Below, piece by piece: positions 1-10,339 of a stretch of DNA of 35,035 bases (position 1 is the first letter of the stretch; each line of letters begins with the position of its first letter). The stretch covers positions 1 through 35,035 of the forward strand of contig JNDT01002309.1 of assembly GCA_000697055.1 (NCBI GenBank), given 5' to 3'. The notes below the pieces were generated by a model. It did no database searches. It saw nothing but the letters and a program-made list of their open reading frames with translations, and was not told where the DNA came from. This DNA is from Saksenaea vasiformis B4078. Its lineage: Eukaryota; Mucoromycota; Mucoromycetes; Mucorales; Saksenaeaceae. The translations under genes and the position numbers were made by a program.

Positions 1-63
1 TATAATCATCCTCGTTATAGTTATACACTTTGTGCCAACTTTTAAAAACACTGCTAAAATTGT

Positions 64-336
64 TATAACCTCGCTCAAGTTATATAGTTATAAGAAATTG
101 GCTTATAACTTCTTAACGGGGTAGTAGTCACTGCTCTTCTACGAATTTTATTGGACGTTGCTAAGACTCCGAGTGTCAGGATTGAATCTTCACGACTTAA
201 CAAACGAGATCTTCATTCTTACATCTAAGGCTATATGACAAATAGTTTAGCCGGCTTGTCACTTGCCCTCGTTATAATTATAACCTCGCTATAGTTATAA
301 AAATCTTGCCAACTAATAGTATAATTATAACGGGGT
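64..336. repeat. Diverged AT-rich direct repeat, possible transposon terminal sequence
   Basis: Two copies of a roughly 60-nt unit lie at about 64-123 and 280-336. Both start with a TTATAACCTCGCT-like block, contain ATAGTTATAA, and end in AACGGGGT. A further CTCGTTATA-type box lies near 11-25 and another at about 269. The boxes are partly palindromic (TTATAATTATAA). The arrangement resembles the subterminal repeats of a DNA transposon, but no transposase frame adjoins it and the left side is cut by the window edge. The repeat is visible in the sequence; the transposon reading is inference. Confidence 0.45.
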
Positions 337-639
337 TTGACTGTAAGTAACATATCGGGGATGTTAAATACCCATCACACCTCGTTATTTAAAACAAGCG
401 TCGCAGTTGGACGCTGGGACCAATAAACCAGGACAGTGAATCGATAATACATCAGCATAGTACACTTTGAGCTGATGTGTAGGAGTCTGCTTCTCGCTCA
501 AGATTCGACTCTTCAGCATGCGAAAAGGGCTATGTCCTACGTAAACTTTATTTAAAGCTAAAGTCAAACAATTTAAAAGTAGCGCAGGACAATAGGACGA
601 TTACTGTACTGCTAAGTGGCACCTTGGGTTTGGAGAAAA

Positions 640-1278
640 CTACGTCTGGGAGTACGTATTGCCTGAAATTTCGCTTTGCGCTTCACGAAGGCCTTGATCC
701 GCAGCCTTTTTGAACCACTCGTATGCTTTCATATCATCTTGATCTACTCCTTTGCCATCTTTGTACATACATGCAAGCTTGTACTGTGCAATGTCATGGC
801 CTTGTTTTGCTGCTCTCATCAGCCATTCGACCGCTTTGACATAATCCTGATCTAGCCCTTGGCCTATCTTATACATGTCTCCGAGATAATATTGCGAGCG
901 GACATCGCCATGTTCCGCTGCCTTTTTGTACCATTCAGCCGCTTTTACATCGTCCTGCTTTACACCCAGTCCCTCCTCGTATATCATTCCTACTTCACAC
1001 TCTGCCTCTACGTGATTTTGATTTGCAGCTTTCGTTAACCACTCCAGTGCTTCTGCATGGTTTATCTCCACACCGTCACCATGTTTGTACGTTAATCCAA
1101 CAAAAAATTGTGCGATCGGATCCCCGTTGCTAGCCGACTTCTTCATCGACGCAAAGTCTGCGTACGTAATGGGTTCAGCGTTATCCTTGGAAAAAAGAAA
1201 CCCATCAAATCACTGAAATAATCAGAAAAAGACTACTACATCTGATCGCGAAGTTTTCTGGCCTTCGTGAGGAGCCAT
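640..1278 (-). CDS. Sel1-like repeat protein, two exons, about 194 aa
   Basis: Predicted exon 1 is 1278-1240 and exon 2 is 1185-640, joined in phase 0 across a 54-nt intron (GTAGTA donor, CTGAT branch-like site, pyrimidine tract, CCAAG acceptor). The long frame alone would begin at an internal Met (residue 27), but it stays open upstream and meets a good ATG after a pyrimidine-rich leader. The protein carries about four Sel1/SLR helical repeats (roughly residues 34-178) with the usual pattern of G-x-x-Y-x-x-G-x-G-V, D-x-x-K-A, W and K-A-A. Sel1 repeats are protein-interaction scaffolds and the family is expanded in Mucoromycota. There is no signal peptide, membrane segment or kinase domain, so it is a free-standing adaptor-like protein. 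The weak donor is the main doubt. If it is wrong, the protein starts at 1146 and has 168 aa. Confidence 0.8.
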
Positions 1279-2127
1279 AGTTAAGATACAACGGGAAAAG
1301 GTAGCAGCGCGGCATGCTTATATACCAAGAGATATGCGCCGCCTCAATTTTTTTTAATTTGGAAAACTCTGCTGGGTTCCTAGATCTGTATTGCAGCGCT
1401 TTGCTTATCTGACAAGAGAATATGCGTGTTTCAAACCAGTCGACATAGAAGGACTACCAAATAAGTCCCAGTCAGATACTATCATGGTGCGTTATGTGGT
1501 TTACTTGAAAATGCACAGAGATTCTGAATAGCTGAAAAAGGAAATGGAGCTAGTGTGTTATTGTTCAAAACCAGATGCTGTTTAACGTCCGAACATGAAG
1601 CTGGATGATGCCGGAAATGCAATCGGGCTTGTTCTACGGATTGTCATTCCGCGTGTTGAAGATTAGAAACATGATCCATGCTTGAGGCATGAGTGTCTGC
1701 TCATTGTTGTTTTGAGTGCGTAGATTCTAACGAAGTGAGGTTATTTGCCAAAACCTGACAGTCTATTTGATTACGGTTATTAACTATACGACTTCTATTT
1801 CATGGCGAGTCTACATATGGCGCAGTCTTGTTCAGTCAAGGCATCTATTGAAAGAAACTCGAAGGACGGTCAATACATGAAGCAATATACGTGTGATGCA
1901 AAGAAAAAACTCACTGGATATTGTCAAATCCATTTGTATTGCAGTTCCACTCTGCGAGCATCTCGACGGCCAAAGTGCACATACTCTTTGCTCAGCCCAG
2001 TGCCACTCGATGACTACTGCGCATCTCTAGCAGATGTTGCGGAACTCGCCAAGAAGTTAGCATGAAATGATTCTTCGTCAAATTTGCAAAGTATATTACA
2101 GTTTATTGAACAATTTTTTACGCTATT
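1279..2127. other. Gene-poor interval
   Basis: No frame here looks like a known protein. The longest open frame (1802-2065, plus, 87 aa, Cys and Lys rich) has no recognisable motif, no clear promoter and no splice context, and is probably chance. Confidence 0.4.
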
Positions 2128-2842
2128 CTAAATAAATTCTGCGTCCATGAAGGAATCAAGTTTGCGCTGAGAGAAAATAAAATATACGTGATTAGTATAG
2201 CATTTATGAGAATAGCATAAAAATACATTCACGATAAGCACACAGTCAACGATACCTTGTTATCTCACTTACCATTGGTGTAATCCCGACGCGTGGGTAA
2301 GGGACCGCGGCGCATCCTATCCAGGGTGGCACACGGTATGATTACAGATATTTTGAAAAAACAGCTAAGAAGCTGGTAAAAAATGAAGCCGCCAGGAGCT
2401 ACAAATGAAAAAAAAAAAATGAAAAAAAATAAAGTTGTCAGTATGAAATTTCTCAATCAATACAAAGATAAGCACTTACAGACACCGTATCCCCATCCAG
2501 GGCATACCTACTCCGTGAGAAGGGCTGGTGCTCTCCTGGGGCGAAAGAAAAAAGAAGAAGAAAAGCGTGTGCAGAAGAAAGTCAATTATGACGATGATTG
2601 CAAGAACTGTCGTACTTACAAAAAAAGGGGGAAAATGGGGGGAAAAGCAGCAAAGAGGGAAAGCAGAGCAGAAGACAGACTGGAGAAGCCTATGCAGGAT
2701 AAAGATAATAGGTGGTGGCTATTGAAAGAGCTGCTGTACTTACAAGATGAAGGAAGAAAAGAAAAAAGAAAAAGCGAGTGGGAGGGCTACGGGGACGAAA
2801 GCACACCTCGACCAACTCGAACTATCAATCACAGTTAGTTGA
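2128..2842 (-). other. Unresolved cluster of splice donors, possible intron-rich gene
   Basis: The minus strand carries four exact GTAAGT donors, starting near 2741, 2611, 2479 and 2272. The last has a strong partner: a TACTAAT branch site and a pyrimidine tract ending in CTCTCAG at 2167. The two upstream introns start alike (GTAAGTAC, then CAG and TTCTT.CAAT), as if duplicated. Short frames between them are open. One reading of the last two exons gives VPYPRVGITPM followed by RKLDSFMDAEFI and a stop, which looks like a real C-terminus. I could not join all exons in one frame, and no family is recognised. The plus-strand frame over 2383-2838 is Lys/Glu rich only because the DNA is purine-rich there, so I take it as a shadow. 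Confidence 0.3.
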
Positions 2843-4699
2843 TATGGATGGAACCTCATTAAATCCTTCACACTCTCTGCCTATCCAAGGCAGTGGGATT
2901 CAAATATAAAGTCGCACTGTATCCTTGAATCCACGCATTATTAAAGCTGAATTAACATACATGGTACACGCAAATATGAAATTTTTTTAACGCAAGGTTT
3001 CCAATCAGACACGCATTTACACAAGTTGAGTCGGCGCAAATCCACTCTCATTGAACACGTCAAAAAGATACGACAAAACGCCAATGTAACGGATAAATAC
3101 ATTAATTCACAGGTCCAGTGAACTATCTCAAATACAGTTCAGGCTGTTCCAACATATTCCTCTCGGGATTTCCTCCGCATTTTAGTCAACTTCCTCTTCT
3201 TCATCCAAGATACCACAGAGGCTTAATTCCGGGGTGTTAGAGCACTAGTCATATTCAAAGAGGTTCTGTCGCAGTGGCTACAGGTTCCAGTTGATAGCGA
3301 CCTTGCGGTCATGCGATACGAAGTTCCAACGTCCGGTGCTAGTTTGTGGTCAGCGGCCGTCATCTATTCACAAGAACAAGCCAAACAAATCGACTCGGGG
3401 TCAGCACATTTGCAAACTTTGATGGTTTACATGGTATTTTATTGACATATGTGTGCATGTATTTGTACCGTATCTTTAAGGAGTTATTGGTAAGCAGACA
3501 AGTACGACGCGATGCTACTTTGCTTTGCCAGCTGAAAGGGATATTCACGAAACAACTAAAGACGGAGATTCTCCCATGTAAGACAATTCCAATTACTTGT
3601 CGAGGTGAAGCTAGCTTACCTAAATGGCATTACTGCTTTTTCAAATGCGACACCAAAGAAACAGGTATTCGTCGCTCCCATCAATTCTAACGTCAACAAT
3701 AGTATCTGGTTTTTGCTGAGCTGATGAGAACCTGGCAAATCATCCCGAATTAGTTAGCATTGTTCTACAATGCATGTTGACAAATGCTGAAACGATATAA
3801 TAGGTAACGGTGTTGCGTTCCTCTTCGAAAAATATTGTAGGATAATTGTAAACATTCTATTGCCTTCAGATGCAAAGCCTCCAGTCTTTATGCGGATGAC
3901 AGCTGCGCGGCAAGGGTAAAATTTCTGTCAGAGTGACCCTGTCATGCATAGACTCCATGTGAAATCGAGTTCGACATTTATCATCCAGTCTGGCTGAAAA
4001 ACAAGCTCCGGGACTACCCATTACTGGAAAGCGGCCGGTTCATAAGGATCTCCAGGAAGATCAAGATGTGCGTAGTCAGAATGTAAAGAATACAAACATA
4101 ATTAGTTGAAGTTGGCAGAAAATAAGCTTAAGTTAATCAGCATATGAATTTACGAACTGTTGTGTATGACAACATGGTAAGTGCCACATTCACGTAGTAC
4201 TCAATACTACCAATACCATTAGCACCCCCAATTTAGGGGGGAAAGAGCAGTGTCAAACATCTGCATGCTTCAAACCGTGATGTTCACGTCTTCCGAAATA
4301 GTGCACTCGTAGGGCCTTTGCACTTTACTTATATTTATATGATAATGGAAATAGACAAAATATTATATTTTGCTTTTTCATGTAAAGAGATTTGCAAGTA
4401 TATCTTCAGTTGTCGAGCGAAGTTCCGTCGCAGAAACAGACTTTAAAAATCTAGGCTAATTTACTGCAAACATCTCACAACGGGTAGGCTCTCTTTTGTA
4501 AAGGTAATATAACATGCAATAGTAGTTCCACCAGTCTCCGAACGTTCCACCCGCCTGTTGGGGAAAAAGGTGGCCAGTCAGTTTCTTTTGCTGAAACAGA
4601 ACATGTCATTTAAGTTTCCATGGTGTCCGTGATTCCCATCAAAATGGGGAGTCGGAGCTTCGTTTAATGACTTCCGAACAAGGTAAAAAAAGCCAGCCT
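2843..4699. other. Gene-poor interval with a weak minus-strand relic
   Basis: No supported gene. Near 3189-3240 the minus strand reads a short acidic tail, TPELSLCGILDEEEEVD, followed by a stop, closed 5' by a stop within a few codons. It may be the end of a decayed transposon or gene. A 114-aa plus-strand frame at 3346-3690 has no recognisable features. Confidence 0.35.
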
Positions 4700-4715
4700 T
4701 TCAACATGCAGTCTG

Positions 4716-4760
4716 AGATTTTTCTTTGTTCCTCCAACATTCCTTTTCTCGCTAAACATC
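4716..4760 (+). promoter_or_regulatory. Pyrimidine-rich leader before the lipase start
   Basis: The stretch just upstream of the ATG at 4761 is rich in C and T (TTTTTCTTTGTTCCTCC and TTCCTTTTCTCGC). Similar tracts precede the phosphatase and F-box genes here and are common at fungal transcription starts. No clear TATA box is seen at a fitting distance. Confidence 0.4.
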
Positions 4761-7320
4761 ATGACAGAACCTCAAACACTAAAAAAACGAACCAGTATTG
4801 ATAAATCAGGGAATGACAAAGCGACCCCTTATTCAGACCATGCTAGTTCTCCAAGCGCCAGACGCAATCGGAAACACAACTGCGATTTCGACCTGGACTT
4901 TGTCAATGAGGAGCATGTTGCTGATTTTGTACGTGCTCTTGCCGATGATCCACTGAGTGGTTCTGAATCGAGCGCAGAACATATAGCTGCGTCGAGTGAT
5001 TTTATTCCCAGGCAAAGAAAAACGACCACAAGAAGGGCACGTCAAGTTGCAGAAACGGGTACCCCAAAAGGCATATCGCAAACACTTCTCCGCTACCCGC
5101 TGATGGTAAGTGATACGGTTATCTCATTCAACATCAAGTGACAAATTTATTATAAAGTTTGCCATTGGGCTGACGATTGCCGTGGAACTGTTTTTGTATA
5201 TCAGTCTGCGGCAGGTAGTACGAGCATGGGAGAGCTTCTTTAGTTGGTAAGGAGTGACTTAAACATGTTGTTCGCTAACAAGCGGCGATACGTAGGCGTG
5301 GAAAACGGCGACGACTTCGTAACGGCTTGCGGGCAGCCACTTCTTATAAGGAATGGTGTCGAGCCGCGGGTGCACTGGATCGATATATGCATAAAGACGA
5401 GTGGAAAGAGTCGGACGCCTATGGATTTTATGATTACCGATTGATCCAAAAAGTGATCACGCATTTGAAAATGTATCGAGAAAGTACTGATCCCGAAGAT
5501 GCTATGAATCTGAAAGATGTGCTTTATGCATGCTTGAAAGAGAATTTTGCCGGCATCGAGAATGCTAAGCTATACAGCAACACTTATCTGGGTACAAAAC
5601 GTTTAATCGAAGAATACGTAGAGGAAGGTTAGTTAGCTCATACGGCACGTGCATACATAGACTTACACATCTCCGAACAGTGACGAGATCAATCGATTCA
5701 TTTGCTAAGAGTCCACATGTATCAGATGAGGACAAACGCCTGGCATTCAACCTCTATTCCAAAAATTATGGCCGTACTGCTTTTTGCTTGTCCGGTGGGG
5801 CAGGTTTCGGGTACTTTCATTTGGGTGTAATCCGGTCTCTTCTCGACCGCAAGTTGTTGCCGTCGATTATTACCGGCACGTCGGCTGGGTCGCTGATGGG
5901 AGCGATGGTCTGCACCCGTACTGATGATGAGTTGCGCGAGATCTTGGTACCTGAACTAGCACAGAGGATAAATATTTGCCAAGGATCATTCTTTTCCAAG
6001 GTTGTTCGCTATGCAAGAACAGGCGCATTTTTTGATGCCGAGCAATGGTGCCGCGAAGCAATGTGGTTTACAAGAGGATCATTGACGTTTAAGGAAGCTT
6101 ACGAGCGTACAGGGCGGATTTTTAATGTATCGGTCATTCCCTACGACCCACATTCACCTCCCAAATTGCTCAACTACATTACGGCCCCTAATTGTGTTAT
6201 TTGGAGTGCCATCATTGCTTCTGCCGCTATTCCCGGAGTAAGTATAACAAGGTCGTACAAGCCCCAATTTCTGAGCGATCTGGCATTTAGATTCTGAACC
6301 CCGTTGTGCTTATGCAAAAGAAGCACAAGTCCGATCGGCTTGTACCTTACAACTATGGTCATAAATTCAAAGACGGTAGTCTTCGTACGGATATCCCAAC
6401 AAAAGCTCTTCACAACCAGTTCAAAGTGAACTATACCGTGGTCAGCCAAGTTAACCCGCATATCCATGTGTTCTTCTATGCCAATCAAGGTAGTCCCGGA
6501 CGACCGGTTACACACCGTTACGGCAAGGGATGGTAAGCACGTGAAACGCAAAATGACATGTCTGAGTAACTCTATCTTTTTTAGGCGTGGTGGATTTTTG
6601 GCTTCCACCGCTGAACAGCTTCTCAAACTCGATTTGTCCAAATGGCTTAAGGTTTTGCGGGATCTTGATCTGCTTCCAAAGCTACTTGACCAAGACTGGA
6701 GCTCGACATTTTTACAAAAATTTGATGGCACTGTAACCATTTTGGTAAGAGGCATTATCTAATTTATGCTGCTTCTCATATCGTGAAATCTGTATTGCAC
6801 AAAGCCTAGGGCAGGATTATCTGATTGGCTGTATATTGTTGCTGATCCTGATGCTGCCAGATTGCGTAAGTTGTTTCATGCTGGTGAGCTGCAAACGTGG
6901 CCAAAGATATCTATGATCTCGAACCGAATGCGGATTGAGTCGGCAATTGAGGTGACGCGGAAAGCGCTGCGGCAAGGACAACGGAAAAACAAGCGCCTTT
7001 CTTCATCTTACACTAACGGCGATTACCGACGTGAAAAAGATACCGCGACTGGCAGCGATGATGCATCTGAGAGTTCAGACGAAAAGAAATTCTTAGTGAC
7101 CAGTAGACGTGCCAGTATGGCAGCCAATGGCAGCATGACCATGGGCGATGCAGATTTAGAGGAAGAGGAGGCCAAGCGACGACAATTTGTAGCACAGTTC
7201 TCTGATCGTCGAGAAGTTATGGATGATAAAGAGATAACTGCTGAATTAATGGAAAAGAAAGGAGTTATGGACGACGATGGATACGATGATGATGATGACG
7301 ACGACGACGGCTTCGATTAA
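4761..7320 (+). CDS. Patatin-type triacylglycerol lipase, Tgl3/4/5 family, seven exons, about 746 aa
   Basis: Predicted exons are 4761-5105, 5158-5246, 5296-5627, 5681-6237, 6291-6532, 6585-6744 and 6805-7320; the introns are 49-60 nt and all phases agree. A polar, basic N-terminus is followed by one hydrophobic segment (about 116-132), a DUF3336-type region (about 145-255, with ATSYKEWCRAAGALDRY), and the patatin core. The core has the oxyanion loop GGAGFG (about 294-299), nucleophile elbow GTSAG (Ser323) and the dyad Asp in KDGSLR (about Asp469). These are the hallmarks of fungal Tgl3/Tgl4/Tgl5 and plant SDP1 lipases, which hydrolyse stored triacylglycerol at lipid droplets; some members also act as acyltransferases. 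The C-terminus is low-complexity, with a run of about 8 Asp before the stop. The length fits the family. Tgl3, 4 and 5 cannot be told apart here. Confidence 0.93.
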
Positions 7321-7321
7321 A

Positions 7322-7418
7322 AAAAAGAGAAGAAATTGTTTGTGACTCTCTATATTTCTACTCCGAATTCACCATAAATACGCGCTTTTCACAACGAACA
7401 AACAATTCTTCTCTTTTT
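7322..7418 (+). repeat. Long inverted repeat just after the lipase stop codon
   Basis: The arm at 7322-7343 (AAAAAGAGAAGAAATTGTTTG, then T) is almost perfectly complementary to 7398-7418 (ACAAACAATTCTTCTCTTTT, then T), with one bulged base and a loop of about 54 nt. It begins two bases after the TAA, so it lies in the 3' UTR of the lipase mRNA and could fold into a stem of about 21 bp. A weaker second pair (about 7463-7482 with 7560-7579) follows. Its role in 3'-end formation or stability is inference. Confidence 0.6.
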
Positions 7419-9418
7419 GCTTTCTCCTTCGAATAACTGGTAAGTTGTCTTTCTGATCTTATTTGTGTAATGCTTTGCTTTTATATGATGCTTTTCACAA
7501 ATTTATTTTGTTGAATTTCTTCACATGAACCCTTATGATTCAATTTGACATTCTGATCAAAGAAAGCAAACATTACACGATGTTAATGAAGTTTCTTTCA
7601 TTACATGATAACTGATGTTGATCTTTTTTAGATACCCTTCCCTTTTTCTGGATAGCTAGAAATAATCTTAAATAAAAAAAAGTTAACGAGTACAAAACAT
7701 CAATGTGATTTAGAACAAGTGGAATAAGCCACCGTTCATCTTTAGATAAGTCCGCGCCACACAGGTCATGTCATGTGTGCATCACATTATAAACCACTTC
7801 ATTGGTTACTGGAAGAATATTCCGTTAGAAAATCATAAGCCTCGTTGAATATTCTATACGAGTCGGCTATTACTTCGTTACGCAATACATGAGCCAGCTA
7901 AGTTAACGAGATTACTGTAAGTAATTCAAGCAATTAGTGACTCATTAACGATGATATCATACACTATAGAGAAGTTTGTATGCAGCTACCGGATCACTTT
8001 CTATAGTACGTAAAAACAAATTACTTAGGGGCATGATCAATGTAAAATCTGCCAATGTAACACATACCCATGCAAATAGACAAACTTTCTCCTTTTCTGC
8101 TTCCAAGATGAACTAAAACATGCAACAAAACGCAACTGAAACGTCTATAAAGTTAAAAGGATTACTGTGTCAGAGCAGAAAGTGAGTGCTCTATTGTCGA
8201 TCCATGATAGGCAAAGAAGGAGCAACCGCAACCAACAATTCTTGAAAAACTTGCTTTTTGCGTCAACATCATAACTTGTTTTCGGCAGGTTGTTTATTAG
8301 CGCGCTGCAAGATATGGAGAGTGATGAGAAATGGCGAATGCTTAGTTAAAGTTTACGCAGTTATCTGCACTGTTGAATTGAAAATGGATCGTATGCAGAA
8401 TACTCATCTTGAAAATGAAAAGGGCATATTGATAAACACTTCAATCCAAACGTTTTCAGCACATAAAAGGAAGGAGTTCATTGAAAGCGATCCGTGATAT
8501 TGGTTCTACAGAAGGATAGAAATTTGACAAAAGCAAGTCAGAAACTGTAGCATCTGTCAGGAGTAACCACATTTCCGAAGTTCAAGTAATCATTGTGATG
8601 CAGTAATTAACCATCTTCTCTATCAAGAATATTTGCAGCTGGAGAAAATCATGTGTACAGAGCGCGCCGAAAGACAAAGTTTTACCCCTTACCATCATTT
8701 TGATAGACATGCTGCATCCTATTAGGGCGCTAGCAGATATTGCATATGATACCGACCGCCCCCATCTCTTGTATAAGCTAATTTATATTACACTAACTGG
8801 ATGTTTACAACAGGATGTCCCAAATTAGTTAAGAACTTATTTGCATCATCGAATCAGTATACATTTTGATATGCTGCTTGCCACCATTTCAGGGGATCAC
8901 TAATGTGTTTTAGCATCATGACATTCCATAATGATGGTGATGTTGACAAGACTGCATTTCAACCGCTGAACTTGGAATGAGTATATGTCCTTAATATACA
9001 AGGTGTTTGAAGACGCCAATCGCTTTAAAATTCTATGTATATATATAACAGCCAATGGGAAGATAAAACCAGGCTTTGTTTGGTGATAGATATCTTTATT
9101 TAGCGGTAGTGATAGCGACCTCTTTGCATTATGATCCGTTGTCAATGTCATCCCATTATACTTTATGAATAGAAATCAAATCTACTGTCAAACAAGCAAT
9201 GACAACACTTATTTCTGTATACAGTGACATCTCCGACACGTAGATTAGTATATGCACACTTGTTAAGACAAAATAATGGTGGCGTTATGAAGCAGTGGCC
9301 CTGTTTTTATTTCCTTTTTTTTTTTTTACAGATATGATGCACATAGATCTTTTCACTGGCACCAAAGTTTGTTTTCTTTTTTTTATCTACAGTTGTAATA
9401 AGGGGGAATGGTATTTGT
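7419..9418. other. Gene-poor AT-rich interval
   Basis: No supported gene on either strand. Apart from the weak inverted repeat near 7463-7579, I see only short frames without motifs (for example 8258-8497 plus and 8900-9151 minus). Isolated GTAAGTT-like sites occur at about 7441 and 7917 without matching coding frames. Confidence 0.4.
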
Positions 9419-10219
9419 TTAACAGACAAAAAAACCTGGTGGCGGTTGTTTTTTATGCCACCATCCTTCATTCTCCAATGTTGTTTTTTTGTTGGATGTT
9501 TGTTCATCGGGTATCTTGGATTTACGTTTTAAGGCATGAAATAGCTTGTTTTCAATACTTCGGCTGCAGTCTTGCTCCCTGATAATTCGTTGTCCATATT
9601 CACGTAACTGAGACAACAAGTTCAGATTGGGATTGATAGCTGGTGCACGGGCCTTAACAAAATCGTAAGCTTCTTGCATCGGTAAATGCATCGTCTTCAT
9701 GATATAGGCAATGATGAGGGTCGCCGATCTAGCAACTCCACATTGGCAGTGGACAAGTATCGTTTGGTTATCAATATCCCGAGTTTGTTGGATGGCTCTG
9801 ACAGCCCGATCAAGTTCGGTGGCCAAATCGTCTTGATTATGTCGCCACGGAAATTTCTGATACTGCATCATCGTTGCATCCTTCTCCTTTTCCTCCTTTT
9901 CTTCGTCATCCAGGGGCTGTTGTCGGAACAGGTGTTCGTGGGGATTATGTACCTCCGCCGCAACATTTAACATGCATTGAATCGAGTACGCACGCAACTG
10001 CTCTAGATCCGTTGCATTGCCTTCAGCGCCTAGATACAATTGTGGGAGTATCCGAACAGGTCCTTTTGCATAGGGTAAAGTAGCACTTGGGATAGGTGAT
10101 GCTATTGACAAGGGAGTTTGACTGACAAGAGTTAACGAAAGGTTCTTTTTGTTGCGTCGATGCGGCTGTACAGAGACGATGGCAAGTCGGTTGTCCATGG
10201 TAAAAGATGTTGCTGTCAT
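9419..10219 (-). CDS. Dual-specificity protein phosphatase, Msg5/MAPK-phosphatase type, 266 aa
   Basis: A single intronless frame. The catalytic domain spans about residues 54-212, starting at VRILPQLYLG and holding the signature HCQCGVARSATLI with catalytic Cys158 and Arg164. The HCQCG...RSATLIIAYIMK block and the following RAPAINPN region match the fungal Msg5/Pmp1 type of MAPK phosphatase, which removes phosphate from Thr and Tyr of MAP kinases in cell-wall and mating signalling. The predicted general-acid loop reads KFPWRHNQDD, with His rather than Asp where many DSPs have V-E-D; nearby Asp130 or Asp131 may serve instead. A Glu/Lys-rich insert (105-114) interrupts the domain. The basic C-terminal tail (229-266) is likely disordered. 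A second in-frame Met is at residue 8. The family call is firm; the MAPK target is inferred. Confidence 0.92.
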   Translation of the reverse strand: MTATSFTMDNRLAIVSVQPHRRNKKNLSLTLVSQTPLSIASPIPSATLPYAKGPVRILPQLYLGAEGNATDLEQLRAYSIQCMLNVAAEVHNPHEHLFRQQPLDDEEKEEKEKDATMMQYQKFPWRHNQDDLATELDRAVRAIQQTRDIDNQTILVHCQCGVARSATLIIAYIMKTMHLPMQEAYDFVKARAPAINPNLNLLSQLREYGQRIIREQDCSRSIENKLFHALKRKSKIPDEQTSNKKTTLENEGWWHKKQPPPGFFVC

Positions 10220-10290
10220 AATAATAATACTAATAAAAAGGGAGAAGGAAAGGAAAGAAGGAAGAAAAATAAGAAAAAAGGAGAAGGACA
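10220..10290 (-). promoter_or_regulatory. Pyrimidine-rich leader of the phosphatase gene
   Basis: Read on the minus strand, about 60 nt directly upstream of the phosphatase ATG are almost purely C and T (CTCCTTTTTTCTTATTTTTC and similar), ending in a TATTATTATTATG run. This fits a fungal core promoter or 5' UTR. No TATA box is clear. Confidence 0.4.
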
Positions 10291-10339
10291 GCCAGATAAA
10301 CTATTTGAATCATTGTTTGCTTTACAAGTTTAGACGGCT

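Noticed and set aside
1802..2065. 87-aa Cys/Lys frame
   Set aside because: No recognisable family, no supporting splice or promoter signal, and a length within chance for this base composition.
2383..2838. 151-aa plus-strand frame rich in Lys and Glu
   Set aside because: The composition follows purine-rich DNA; the same stretch carries four strong splice donors on the other strand, and no motif is visible.
3346..3690. 114-aa plus-strand frame
   Set aside because: It opens within an antisense relic region and has no domain or coherent composition.
6174..6755. 193-aa minus-strand frame
   Set aside because: Exact shadow of lipase exons 4-6, whose forward translation carries conserved catalytic motifs.
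9310..9390. Poly-T runs that might mark a retroposon tail
   Set aside because: No body, target-site duplication or coding relic accompanies them; they are ordinary AT-rich tracts downstream of the phosphatase stop.
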